Shown here: piece by piece, positions 13,701 through 24,478 of the stretch
Position numbering within the stretch: the stretch's first letter is position 1
Layout of the letters: each line of letters starts with the position of its first letter
NCBI GenBank assembly: GCA_013397455.1
Contig: VYZB01000347.1
Location: forward strand, 264,528-328,527
From: Crotophaga sulcirostris
Lineage: Eukaryota; Chordata; Aves; Cuculiformes; Crotophagidae
Length of the DNA stretch: 64,000 nt
Direction: 5' to 3'
The notes under the pieces: generated by a model
What the model saw: only the letters and a program-made list of their open reading frames with translations
What the model was told of the DNA's origin: nothing
Databases searched by the model: none
Position numbers and translations under genes: made by a program

Positions 13701-16248
13701 TCTTTTATCTGTCAGTAGAACTGGCAGAGGAGGAGAGCTTAGGGGAGAACAAGAGGTTTGGGAAGGTCCATGCCAAGACTGCAGAGCTTTATTCAGCTGA
13801 TTTACAGCTGTTCTCTCTTGCTCTCATAATTGATGACTAGGCTTGATTTTGGGCGTCTATATTTAGTTGTTCTAAGGCACTGTTGAGGGAAAAGAATCTG
13901 CCCCAATAATACATCTCCAAGGAGTGCTGGTGGTGTGAAACACTATATTTATCGAGCAAATAAGTATAGTGGGCAGAGTAAATCAATGCTGAGTATAAAA
14001 ACATGCAGTTTTTGTAAAGTATATGCTACACTAAGTACCAAGATGATATGTTGCATCTCTGCCCTCTTTTTATCTTGAATGTTACAATCATGTCTGTTAG
14101 AAACTGAGGGGAGGGGAGAGGATCACATATAACACTGGGTCTCATGAGTTTCTTAAGCCAGCCACAAAAATCAAATGTGCTTACAGATTAAAAAGCAGGG
14201 GAAAATAGCTCTTAAAATATGTTGGCAACAATAAATTTCAAAATGCACTTAATTGTAGTCAGGAATGGCAGAGTGACCCATGCTGATCATTGAATGATAA
14301 ATGAGATGTATGTGATCTCCTGAAAGGAGTTCACGACAGTGTGACAAAACGCACCTGCACCACTGTTAGATGAAAACAGATAAGCTTTCTAAGAGCTGGA
14401 TGTGAAAATTCCACTTTTGAAAATCAATGAGACTGCAGCAATAAAAATGCCATTGTCATTTGAATCAAATCAGGGTCCTACATCAAAAGTGCTGAATTTA
14501 AACTCTCAATTTTTCATTCTTTTTCTGTATAAAGTAATTCCAGAATGAAAAATGGCAAATGTAATTCAATATTAATTGTAAACAGATAAGGTAGGCTGGA
14601 ACAATTCATTGACATTTATACCCATGTTGAAATATGTCCTTTTTATGTTATGTGCCATGTTTCGGAAAAAAACCAAACATAATTAGATGTATACTTTTAA
14701 ACTCAAGTGACTTCTACAAATGAAAATGCACTCACAGAATGACGTGATGTGATTTATTCCTGTGCGGAACTGCTTGTGTAGAGTTAAGCACAGTCACACG
14801 AGTATCTGAATTCTCTAAACAAATAGTTAGATGTGTCTCTATTTACACCTTCTCTCTGAATTTCAACTGCAGACCCAAAAATGCAGGCTCAGACTGGTGC
14901 AAAATACAGGTGCCAATTATTCTGCAAATTAGACTACTGAGCTGAATGCAAATTTAAATAATAGAACAGTCTGCATCCATCTTCTGTCCTCTTGTATGTC
15001 ACTTATTTGAGACTCTCATCTCATACCAATTAATATACTTGAGTTCAGTGTGTACCTCCAAAGACCAGTAATAAAGTCTGAAGGATCCAGACAATAATAT
15101 GGTGCAAGCAACTGTTCTAGCTCCCCCACTACCTTATTTTCTAACATATAACCTGTGTTTGTTCCTGGTAGATAAGAACTGGGTTCAATTACATCCTTGG
15201 ACAACTCATGCAAAATAAGAAATGGCAGGATGGGGGGTACTTCAGGGAGAGAACTATTTGGCTGAACTTCCCTTTGTATATTTGGAGAAGTGTAGGACTT
15301 AAATTTCTCTGAAACATAAGCTGAGTTTTCTTCCTCTCCACAGGGAACTCATGAGTAATTGGTATGCAAAAGTAATAAATAATATATTCAGGTGTTTAAT
15401 GCACAGTATTTTAGAGCACATGGCACTTTACTTGTGCTCATGTCTCATGTTTGAAAAACTGTACAAGAAATGAATTTGAACCATGAGAGTTCTTGAGCAT
15501 ACCTGTATCGCTCTGAAAAATGTGTTTTCCAAAATGCCTGAGGGACAGAAAGCTGCCAGGGAGTACCTATAGCCTCTGTACCTGCCCCAGCCGGTGGGTG
15601 AAGCTCCTGGGCACCCAGGACAGGCAAGCACAGAGATCCTCCTGTCTCCTCAGCCACGCAAAATGCATCTGTGCTATGCCCAGAAATCTCTTTTGCTCAG
15701 CAAGAGCAAAGTTACTGTGCCAGCCTGCATCCTGAAATGATACAGATTTGGCCTGCCAGGTCTTTGGCCCTTTCTTGTGTTAGAGGTTTTCCAGGAAAAA
15801 TTATAAACAGTTTCAGCCAGAGAAGCATGTGTTCTATGCAAATGAAAGCAAATAGTTCTGGTGTTAATCATTTCACTTGTCACTGAACAAAACAAAGCTT
15901 TTGAAGCTAATTCAGAAATGTCCATCACTTCCAAATGCAAGCTGTGCTGGCTCTGCTCACCTGCATGGTGTTATTCTCATACATACACATAAATAGGATT
16001 GCCTCGACTCAAGATCTAACAAATATATCTGGAGTTATTGAAAGTCAGTTGGAAAACATATTGATTCCAGACTTCTTTGTTCTTTTTGAAAATAACTTGC
16101 TGGATGAATGTACTAAAACTTTGGAAACGTCATTGGTCATTAATGGAAAACTACCCTTACAGTATGTAATACCAAGCCATGCTTTTAGCTCTTGAGTCCT
16201 CCTGGCTCTGGTACAACCTCCCAGTCTACTGCTTTTATCATCTTTGGT
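10761..16248. other. Unique non-coding DNA with an A+T-rich block
   Basis: No gene or repeat family copy recognised in 5.5 kb. A T-tract of 13 lies at 10924-10936. The part at about 14160-14720 is A+T-rich with TAAT-type cores and is listed separately as a possible conserved element. Reading frames at 12803-13111 (102 codons) and 15935-16195 (86 codons) have no domain I recognise and are probably chance. Confidence 0.6.
14160..14720. promoter_or_regulatory. Candidate conserved non-coding element (weak)
   Basis: An A+T-rich stretch free of recognisable repeats, containing homeodomain-type cores such as 'caatattaattgtaaacaga' at about 14567 followed by a GATAAG site. This texture is common in vertebrate conserved enhancers, but it is only texture: no alignment was possible. 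The call is inference and could well be wrong. Confidence 0.22.
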
Positions 16249-16835
16249 ATCCTGGGCTGCATCAAAAGCAGCGCGGCCAGCAGGGGCGAGGGAGGTGATT
16301 CTCTCCCTCTACTCCACTCTCATTAGACCCCATCTGGAGTACCATGTCCAATTCTGGAATCCCCAACATAAGGAAGATATGGAACTGTTGGAAGAGGTCC
16401 AGAGGAGGGCTGTGAAGATGATCAGAGGGCTGGAGCACCTCTGCTATGAGGACAGGCTGAGAGAGTTGGGGTTGTTCAGCCTGGAGAAGAGAAGGCTCCA
16501 GGGAGACATTATAGCGGCCTTCTGGTACCTGAAGGGGCTGCAGGAAGTCTTGGGAGGGACTTTTTACAAGGGCAGGAAGTGATAGGAGAAGGAGGAATGG
16601 CTTTAAATTGGACAGGGGAAGATTTAGAGTAGACATTAGGAACAAATTCCTCACAATGAGGGACAGGTTGCCCAAGGGAAGCTGTGGCTGCCCCATTCCT
16701 GGAGGTGTTCAAGGCCAGGTTGGATGGGGCTTTGAGCACCCTGAACCAGTGGGAGGTGTCCCTGCCCATAGCAGGGGGGTGGAACTGGGTGATCTTGCAG
16801 TTCCCTTCCAACACAAACCATTCTGTGATTCTGTT
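16249..16835 (+). mobile_element. CR1 LINE, 5'-truncated, group A, ORF2 tail readable
   Basis: A 587-bp CR1 copy, the best group A example in the window. It starts in the ORF2 region just after the reverse transcriptase core ('cctgggctgcatcaaaagca') and runs to a terminal 'ccattctgtgattctgt'. The diagnostic 'gtgggaggtgtccctgccca' is present near 16750. Relative to the other group A copies, about 17 bp is missing at roughly 16659, where 'atgaggg' is followed directly by 'acaggttgcc', leaving out the usual 'tggtgaggccctggc'. No target-site duplication could be assigned by eye. Confidence 0.97.
16297..16582 (+). pseudogene. Remnant of CR1 ORF2 C-terminal region
   Basis: An open stretch of about 95 codons coding for the part of CR1 ORF2 that follows the reverse transcriptase core. 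Motifs typical of this region can be read: PHLEY followed by QFWNPQ, then [34 protein letters not shown], and a degenerate YLKGLQE. The frame seems to have been shifted upstream by one extra G in 'agcaggggcgagg' near 16290, so the ATG at 16244 is not a real start. It stops at a TGA at 16580-16582 before the normal end of ORF2. It is a dead fragment with no promoter; no function is expected. Confidence 0.88.
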
Positions 16836-17019
16836 GCAGCACAGATGTTTACCTTATTTTTGAACTACAAAAGGAACACAATTTAAAAAGCAAAGGATGT
16901 TCTTTCTGAAGATTGTCGAGATTTGCATCTCTATTGCTCTTTTCCTTTAGGAAGCTCAAAGCATTTTACTTGCTTTAAATAGCAATGCTTTCTATCTGTC
17001 ACCCTACCTGTCATTATCT

Positions 17020-17400
17020 CATTGTTAGGGTTTGTATGTTTGGTTAGTAACACATGCTCATTCGCCTGATGAGCACCATGCTTTAATTTCTTTTAATAAG
17101 TATATTTCAGAGTCAGAATGATCTTCATCAACCAGAATAATTTAACTTTGCCATGTCGAATTAATTAAGGTGAAGACTGTCAAATGAAATGTAAAAAATA
17201 ATCAGTGGTTCTCATTAAGAGATAATAGCAAGATTTTTTGTATTTATCGGTTTTGTTTGGCTCCCAGCATCAAATTTTAAGAACTGTTATGTGTTGGGAA
17301 CATTCATTTTAATACACCTGATCTCATCTGACACCGTGCAAATAAATAAAACCCTTTTGCCTTCTTTTGACAACCAATAATTAAGAGTGCAAACTAAATT
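17020..17400. promoter_or_regulatory. Candidate conserved non-coding element (weak)
   Basis: An A+T-rich block without any repeat match, containing several TAAT-type cores ('ctttaatttcttttaataag', 'gaattaattaagg', 'ccaataattaagag'). This resembles the texture of conserved developmental enhancers. There is no direct evidence of function or conservation in the sequence itself. Confidence 0.22.
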
Positions 17401-20400
17401 CTGAAAAAGAGCTTTAAGAATAGATAGCTAATTTAGGCATACATCAGGAGCTTGATGAATTATGTAACACTTGAAAGATCAGCAGAGTTCTGTTAAAATA
17501 AATGACTGTCTCCAAGAACTGACTCAGTCTTGACAGAATTTTGGGAGATTTGAGAAAGTAAATAAAGGAAGTGCTGCTGAGAGGAAAGAAAAAGAAGGAC
17601 CTGGGGAGCTGTGGTCATCAAAGAATTGACTACTTTCTGTTCCCATTCAGAATGTTCTACTTTGGGAATCTAACTGTCACTCCATTGTGTTTAGGCCTGT
17701 GCTTGATCTCTGCACATCAAAGTACTACACCCAGAGCTGCTGGGCTCATCGCCTGTGTGCCTGTACTGGAGCACCTACTTCAGTTTGTAAAACCTTTAAC
17801 TAAAGTCTAGTGGAATATAAGTAGGCGACAAACCTGTGTAACTGTAATGTAGATGTCAACTGGAACAGCCTTTCAGGTAGGGACTTGAGAGTGTTTTTAA
17901 AGTCTAATTCATTAATAACTTGGAGCACAACCAGTGGAAGGGGTGGTGTAAAACATTTGTGGAGCAAGCCTAGATGGGAATGGGTTTGAAATGACTCAGA
18001 CTATGAAAGTGGGGATGGTGAATAAATTGGTGAAATGGTCTTAAGTAGATTTATAAAATTCAATGTGGAGACAGTGGAGAACAAGAAATATAATGCACAA
18101 GTGTCAAAAAGGGACTGTGTAAGCAGGCAATAATGCTGCGGAGAAGGATGGAAAGGTTTAAATGGTTTAAAAAATGAGTCAAGGAAGTGATGCTGTTTTT
18201 AAAAAAAAGTAATTTTCATTCTGGAGTGCGTTAATAGATACGTGTTTTGTTAGAATGTCCATGTAACTGCTCATTAGTGCTAGAAGTTTAGTGGGAATAT
18301 GGTGTTTGTGCACAGATAAGGTAGAGAAGTTAGAATTCAGATGAGTGTCAAGGCAATAAGATATTTAGAAAAACTGGAGGGTTTTGATTTGTTTTATAGA
18401 GAATAGAAGACTTGGTCTAACTTTTCCCTTATGATAAAGTTGAGTGTAAGAAGGTTGATGCTGACTGATTCTGCATGCCCCCTGGGGGCAGGGCAAGAAG
18501 TAGTTTGCAGGAAAAAAGACATTTTATGTCAGGAAGAGATGATGTTCTCAAACAGACAGCTGTTCAGGGTGGCTATGGAGTCTCTTTCCTTTGGAGGTTT
18601 TTAAGAACAAGGCAGTCAACTCTCTCCCAGGACTGCTGGGATATATTTGCCCTGAGTGGGGAAACTACATGGCACCTTCTCACTGCCTGTGTGTCTGTTT
18701 TCTTCCAAGGGTGAGCAGAGCATGGAGGAAGGCAGTAGGCATTCATTAAGGAGTGCACTTGCTTCATGGTGTTACCTCAGCCAAGGAACAAAGTCTGATC
18801 TAAAACACTCCAATACAATAAAAATTAAATATTAACCGTAAGATGAAAGAGTATGTAGGTAAAAACAGAGATGCATGTTGGACTCGCACAGAAATTGTAG
18901 ACTGGAACATAATTTTGCCAATACAGAACATTGGCTGTGTTTCAAATCAAGAAAATTATTCCTTCTGAAATGTGCAGTTTCTACATGGTGGCAACATTAT
19001 TTGCTTTCTGGATTTCCTTTGTGCTGCATTTCCAGGATTGTGCTAAACAGAAAGGTCATCATAAACTGTTCAAGGAACATGAGTTTTGTGGGGTTAGAGA
19101 TGTCATCCTGACTGCTCACAATTAAATCCAAGAAATAAAAGTCTTACTATTTCCAACTCGTTATTGGGCGGTGAGCCCAATGAAGTAATTTTCCTTTGAT
19201 TATGAAGCCAGTCCTGAACATATGAATAGATTTGATGACTGAGTGCTGTGGGGTTGTTTTTCAGTTTATGGATTTTGTTCTGACTTCAGGCTATACAGTA
19301 TGTTATGCTACCCATCAGACTTGGCTACAGACTCGAGCTTGAAGAATGCTGTTCTTCTCTTGCCAACTTCTTCGGCCTACATTCACTCAACCTACAACTT
19401 GTCAGCTCTACTGAAAAGAGCCAAATGAGATTTACCATAATATTTCTTCCCCTCTCCCTTGCAAAAGACAGTGCATTTCTTGAATACGATTGGGCAGAAG
19501 TTCTCGTGGTCCATGACCAACAGCTCTGTTAATATCTTTGTGTTCAGAAGAGGCAGCCTGAGCCTGTTAACCATTGAGTGCTGAAGAGGAGCCAGGATGA
19601 AAACGATTCCTTCTCGTGGAGTTACAGGAATGTTCTGTTCATAATGCATCTATGTTTTTATGAGCTTTAGCAAACTAAACACAGAGGGATATGTAATTTC
19701 CATCATTATACTGTGACAAAGAGAAACAGCGTGCCCTGAGATTGCAGAATGAAGGCCTACTGAACTACACAGGAGGAAAAAAAGAGTTAGGAATAACATT
19801 CTCCAAAGGCATCCTTGCAACACTTGGCATCCTTGTCTGATACAATCTGAAAAGAATGCTCTTCAGAAAGATGCTCAGGATGGCCTATAAAACTTTTCAG
19901 GAGAAGTGCATTTCAAAGTGAGGTTGCTCTGAGCACACAACCAGCAACAGAACAGAAACACCAGCAAGAGGAATGTGAGAGAACAGGAGAAGCAAACTTG
20001 GCATCTGTGTTTAGGGAAAAACTGCCTACCTGTAGCTTTTCCCACCTTGGAGATACCAGCATACCTGAGGAGGACCATATGGAGCTAACTAGTACCAGAA
20101 TCCCCCAGATTAATCCCTGGCAATTTAGCTCAGTCACTGTCGTGTACATTGTCCACTCTTTGGGGTGAGGATGTTTTAAATTCCCTATTAAAGGAACCCA
20201 AACCTCTCTCCACGTTTTGCAGTTTCCACTTCTGAGAACCCATTGCACACCAGTTTTGCTGTTGTGCATTTTAACATGACAAAGTACCCACTGGTCCATT
20301 TTATGTAAGCATAAATACTTAGATTCCAGCGTGCTGGAATGAGTTGATGGCACAGCAGAGGCTGCATCTGGCTACTCTGGCTGTGCCACTGATGAATGGA

Positions 20401-20744
20401 AGAGCAGGGAGTGGTGAAAGAGCACAACAATAATGGTACCAGCATAAGAGCAGAACCATCATACAGACCTAGACTATCATTACAGCTCTAAAATTAGGGA
20501 CATCTTCATAATATAAGCCTCATGTTCTAACTTAATTTAGAGTCTCCTAGAAGAGCTGCAGATGCTTTCACCCCACTAACTGTGTTGCCTGGAAAAATCT
20601 TCAGGAGTTGTATTTATCTGCATTGCCTTCTAGCCATGACACCACATGTGCCTGGGCAGGCTTTTGTGTTGTGGCCAGACAATGCTACAACTCATCTCTC
20701 CTTCTCTCTTCTCTCCTATCAGGGATTCTGTTTGGAAATTGGCA

Positions 20745-20870
20745 GAGCTCTCTTTTCTTCTAAGTATTTGTTTTTCTTTTTTCTCCTTTTCTCTAGTCAT
20801 CCCTCTTTCATTTCCCATTGAATCTTTTTTTTTGTGTCTGACTTTTTTTTTCCCCCACTTATTGCCATCT
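20745..20870 (+). repeat. Pyrimidine-rich low-complexity tract
   Basis: About 125 bp made mainly of T and C on the plus strand, including runs such as 'tttttcttttttctcctttt', 'ctttttttttt' and 'tttttttttccccc'. No periodic unit is present. It is not followed by anything I recognise as an exon, so it is listed as low complexity and not as a splice acceptor tract. Confidence 0.7.
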
Positions 20871-21639
20871 TCTGCAGCTTTTGCCTACAAGTTTCTATAA
20901 TTCCAATTTGTTGGTCTATGTGTTATGTTTCCTTTTGCTTTGACTGATGCAGATTGCCTTTCGGAGTGAATGTCAATGCAGTTTTGTGCTTCCAGGTAAC
21001 AAGTATGATACCTCTGGGGAAAAAAACTTCCAAAGATTTATATCCTGTAAAAGCAAAGAGGTGTCAATTGATTTGAGTATTTTTAGACTGTGTTTGCTCA
21101 GAATTAAATTCTTCTTTTCCATAAACTTCACAAGTTATAGTGAAGGAATATTGGTAGAGGATAAAAAATATTTTGGGAGTAAAGTTTTCTGCAGTATTTT
21201 ACATTCTGCTGCTTTTCACATATGAATTAGGGGACTTTGAAGTGTTCTCTTAAACTGAAAGCAAATACAGCATGAGAAATGGTGTCCTCTCTGTAAACGC
21301 TGAGATATGTGCATTTTTAACACCAAGCACACTATTATCAAAACGCTCCCTATCAGTTGTTGAAAACAACTTTCTCCATATTTGAGTAATGTTTTGTATT
21401 CATTTCTTTATGTAGGATGAGGAATAACAGGAACATGAGAGATTTTCCTGGGAATGCGTCCAAGAAGTGCTGGTGGAGTCTTTCTAGTTAATCAGTTTGT
21501 CAAAAGGAGTACTTTTTCCAGCATGCAACATTATTCACTTAATTTTTCATTAGGCTTTTTAATGTAAGTATTATTAAAGCAAGCAGCTGTGATATGGAAA
21601 TGTTAATTTATGCCAGATCACTTGAAAGTCCTGACTTTT

Positions 21640-21727
21640 CATCTGCGCAGCGGCAAACTGAACTGTAGGTCCTGTGCGTTGCTAAATGATAGCAGCCAGG
21701 CTGAGCGAAGGCGGTTGAACTGCGCAG
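21640..21727. other. Local CpG cluster with paired CTGCGCAG palindromes
   Basis: Six CpG dinucleotides occur within about 85 bp in DNA that is otherwise very CpG-poor. The palindromic octamer CTGCGCAG occurs at 21643-21650 and again at 21720-21727, 77 bp apart. It is far too small for a CpG island. It might be a regulatory site or simply a stretch that escaped CpG decay. Confidence 0.35.
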
Positions 21728-22324
21728 AACACCACACAAATACTGCAATCTTCCTTAAAGCTTGCTCTGTTCATATATCATAAGTGAGTGTTACTCATAA
21801 AGGATTTGAAGTCCCCAAGCATATGTGTCCGCTTCCACCATTAAAGTGGATTCAGGTGCTTGGCATGGCTGTCTCCAGGCAGACTTTCCTTAAATAATTG
21901 ATAGCTGCAGTCCTGCTGCTGCCCATGGTCCTCTGTCTGGATGTACTCACATTGTGTTTACAGGGCTTTTGAATGTGCCGCTGGCTGACAGAACACGTGG
22001 TAAGGACCTCACACTTTCTTTTATTCATGTGACCTATTTTCACGTTCTCAGGTGACAAATTATGCCAAATGAGCTTTCTTACACATCCTGTAATATGAGG
22101 AGAAATTCATATGTCAGCCACAACTGTCCTAATAGTGACGTGAGGCACTGAGATTTGATTGCTAGAAGATGTTGAGTTGGAAAAGAGAGACAAATCTTAG
22201 AAATTAACCTTTCAAATATTTAACTGTGAAGAAATGCATTGCATTTTGACTTACCAGTTTCCTTAGCTGTAGTGCTTCTACATGGTGTTACACTCAAAAT
22301 CGTTAGAGACAAAAGGCAATGTAC

Positions 22325-22507
22325 CAGTGGTGGAGCACTGGAACAACTCCCAGTGAAGCAGTCGCATTACCAAGCTTGACAATATTCCAGAAGCATTTGG
22401 ACCATGTCCTCAGACACATGGTGTGAATGTTGGGGTTATCCTGTGCAGGAACAGGAGCTTGAGTCGATAATCCTTGTGGGTCCTTTCCAACTTTTTGATT
22501 CTATGAA
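22325..22507 (+). mobile_element. CR1 LINE 3' fragment, group B
   Basis: A 183-bp CR1 3' fragment beginning at 'gtggtggagcactggaac'. It contains 'gacaatattccagaagcatt', a 'cctcagacacatggtgtgaa' run and a tail ending 'ttgattctatgaa'. It is very similar to the ends of the copies at 8372 and 23953 and belongs to the same subfamily. It is the first of three plus-strand CR1 insertions within about 2.2 kb. It is non-coding. Confidence 0.92.
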
Positions 22508-22747
22508 AATGAGATGCCCATTTCAATCAGTGCTCAGCACAGAGCAGAGATGAGTCTTTAATAGACACTCGTGACACAGCTCTGTGTGAGGAAAGACATG
22601 GAGTGGTTGTGTGACAGCATGACAAACAGATGGACAGGGTGATGCTTGGTGATGCACTGGGAGGGACAGGCCAGGGCAAAGCTTGGTGATTGATATCAGT
22701 AGTAGAGGAAAGTGCCCTGTCAGGTTTTGAAGTAGGACAAATTTTAT

Positions 22748-23069
22748 GTGGTAGCAAGATGGGTGCTGGTCTCTTCTCCCAAGTAACAAGCGATAGGATG
22801 AGAGGAAGTGGCCTCAAGTTGCATCAGGGGAGGTTTAGATTGGATATTAGGAAACAAATAATAAGCACTGGCACAGGCTTTACCGAAAGAGTGGTGTAGC
22901 GTTGGCAGAGGCTGCCCAGGGAAGTGGTGGAGTCTCCTTCCCTGCAGGTGTTCAAAAAACACGTAGAGGTGGCACCTTAGAACATGGTTTAGCAGGCACG
23001 GTGATATTGGGCTGATGGTTGGACTGGATGATCTTAGAGGTCTTTTCCAACCTGAATGATTCTGTGAGC
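22748..23069 (+). mobile_element. CR1 LINE, 5'-truncated, group C, with local rearrangement
   Basis: A group C CR1 copy. It begins at 'tggtagcaagatgggtgctg', continues through 'ctcttctcccaagtaacaag' and 'ggggaggtttagattggata', and ends 'ggtcttttccaacctgaatg' plus 'attctgtga'. The subfamily mark 'gcaggcacggtg' is at about 22991. Around 22857-22915 it holds extra sequence compared with the group C copy at 40662: a 'gcactggcacaggct' unit is followed by 'ttaccgaaagagtggtgtag' and then a second similar unit 'gcgttggcagaggct', which looks like a local duplication. It is non-coding. Confidence 0.94.
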
Positions 23070-23952
23070 ATCTGGCAGAGGGATTTGAATGGAGAAGGGA
23101 CATGATCAAATGCTGAGCAAGGAGGGCAGCTTGTGCTCATTGCATCTTAGGTGCTTTTATGGGGGATGAGAAAGGCAGCTTGGAAAGCCAGGAAAAGGAG
23201 TGGCACAGTAAGAAGGACAGAGTAAGGATATAAAGAAGAAATTAGTGGTGGATGTGAAATGTAAACTTCCCCCCTCAGAGCTGTCACAGAAAAGCAATGA
23301 ATAAATAGAGTCCATAAGTGGAGGCCCTGGCTTTTATATTCCAGGTGAGCAATCTCCTACTGGATCTGCAGAATCCCTGAGGGGGCAGGGGTAAGGAAGA
23401 GGAAATGAAGACATGTCAAATATGAAAAATCATAACTTAATGTTTGTCTGCATTGTTGTCCAATGTAAGAAACCTCTATGAAAAGGATGGGTTTGCAATA
23501 AGAAGAGGCTACTGTATCAAATCAGCCTTCTCTGTTGGTGTGTCTGAGCTGGCTAAATACAGTGACTCTGACATATATTCCCTCTTCTAATTAGAAATGT
23601 TTTATAACCCACATCCCTGATAGAATTTGGGAGAAATTATTGTTGCAGTATATTGCATAGTGGAACAAGATTTTTGGACTTTAAACATTCTGCATCTGAT
23701 CTGATACTGCAGCTCATCATCAAAAATTGATCTTGAAGCATCTCAAAAACGGCTGCTGCTGGTGTAAATGTTTTTCTTAATGAATGCTGGTGTTGCCTTG
23801 CTGAATAGGGAAACGGTACTCTAAGTCCTGAGCACCACAAAAATAGATCAATAATTTGTGGGAAGATATCCCAGCAGCACCTGATGGGCACTGATCATCT
23901 TAGATGGTCAGTGCTGCAGTTCCCCATGTTGAAACTAAGGTAGATGGGGTTA
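23070..23952. other. Unique DNA between CR1 copies
   Basis: No gene or further repeat recognised. The minus-strand frame of 84 codons at 23637-23891 has no domain I can name. Confidence 0.6.
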
Positions 23953-24478
23953 AAGTGTGGCCCCACCTTGAACACTGGGTGCAGTTTTGGGTGCTGCAGT
24001 ATAAAAAGGATCTAAAGCTACTGGAGAGCATCCAGAGGAGGCCACCAAGTTGGTCAAGGGTTTAGAAGGGAAGCTGTATGAGGAGTGACTAAAGTCACTT
24101 GATCTGTTCAGCCTGGAGAAGAGGACACTGAGAGGAGACCTCATCGCAGTCTACAGCTTCCTCACAAGTGGAGGAGGAGCAGCAGGCGCTGGTCCCTTCT
24201 CTCTGGTGACCAATGACAGGACCTGAGGGAATGGAAGGAAGATGTCAGAGGAGGTTTTGGTTGGACATTAGGAAAAAGTTCCTCACCCAGAGGGTGGTGG
24301 AGCACTGGAACGGCTCCCCAGGGAAGCAGTCATGGCACCAAGCCTGACAATATTCCAGAAGCATTTGGCCAATGCCCTCAGACACACGGTGTGAATGTTG
24401 GGGTTGTCCTGTGCAGGGATAGGAGTTGGACTTGATGATCCTTGTGGGTCCCTTCTTACTCAGGACATTCTATATGAA
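23953..24478 (+). mobile_element. CR1 LINE, 5'-truncated, group B
   Basis: A 526-bp CR1 copy closely matching the 8372-9006 copy over its whole length. It starts at the ORF2 text 'gtgtggccccaccttgaaca', in which PHLE and QFW can be read, and ends 'gatccttgtgggtcccttct' plus 'attctatatga'. It contains 'gacaatattccagaagcatt' and 'cctcagacacacggtgtgaa'. Several frame breaks prevent coding. With the 8372 copy it forms direct repeats about 15 kb apart. Confidence 0.95.

Larger units (their letters stand above)
16836..22324. other. Unique non-coding DNA
   Basis: No gene recognised in 5.5 kb. It includes an A+T-rich block at about 17020-17400 and a small CpG cluster at 21640-21727, both listed separately, and a pyrimidine-rich tract at 20745-20870. 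A 146-codon minus-strand frame at 19913-20353 has no recognisable domain and its start is arbitrary; I treat it as chance. Nothing else stands out. Confidence 0.6.

Noticed and set aside
16262..16696. 144-codon minus-strand frame
   Set aside because: It is the antisense shadow of the plus-strand CR1 copy at 16249-16835.
19913..20353. 146-codon minus-strand frame, considered as a possible endogenous retrovirus or gene piece
   Set aside because: No protease, polymerase or envelope motif and no flanking long terminal repeats can be seen.
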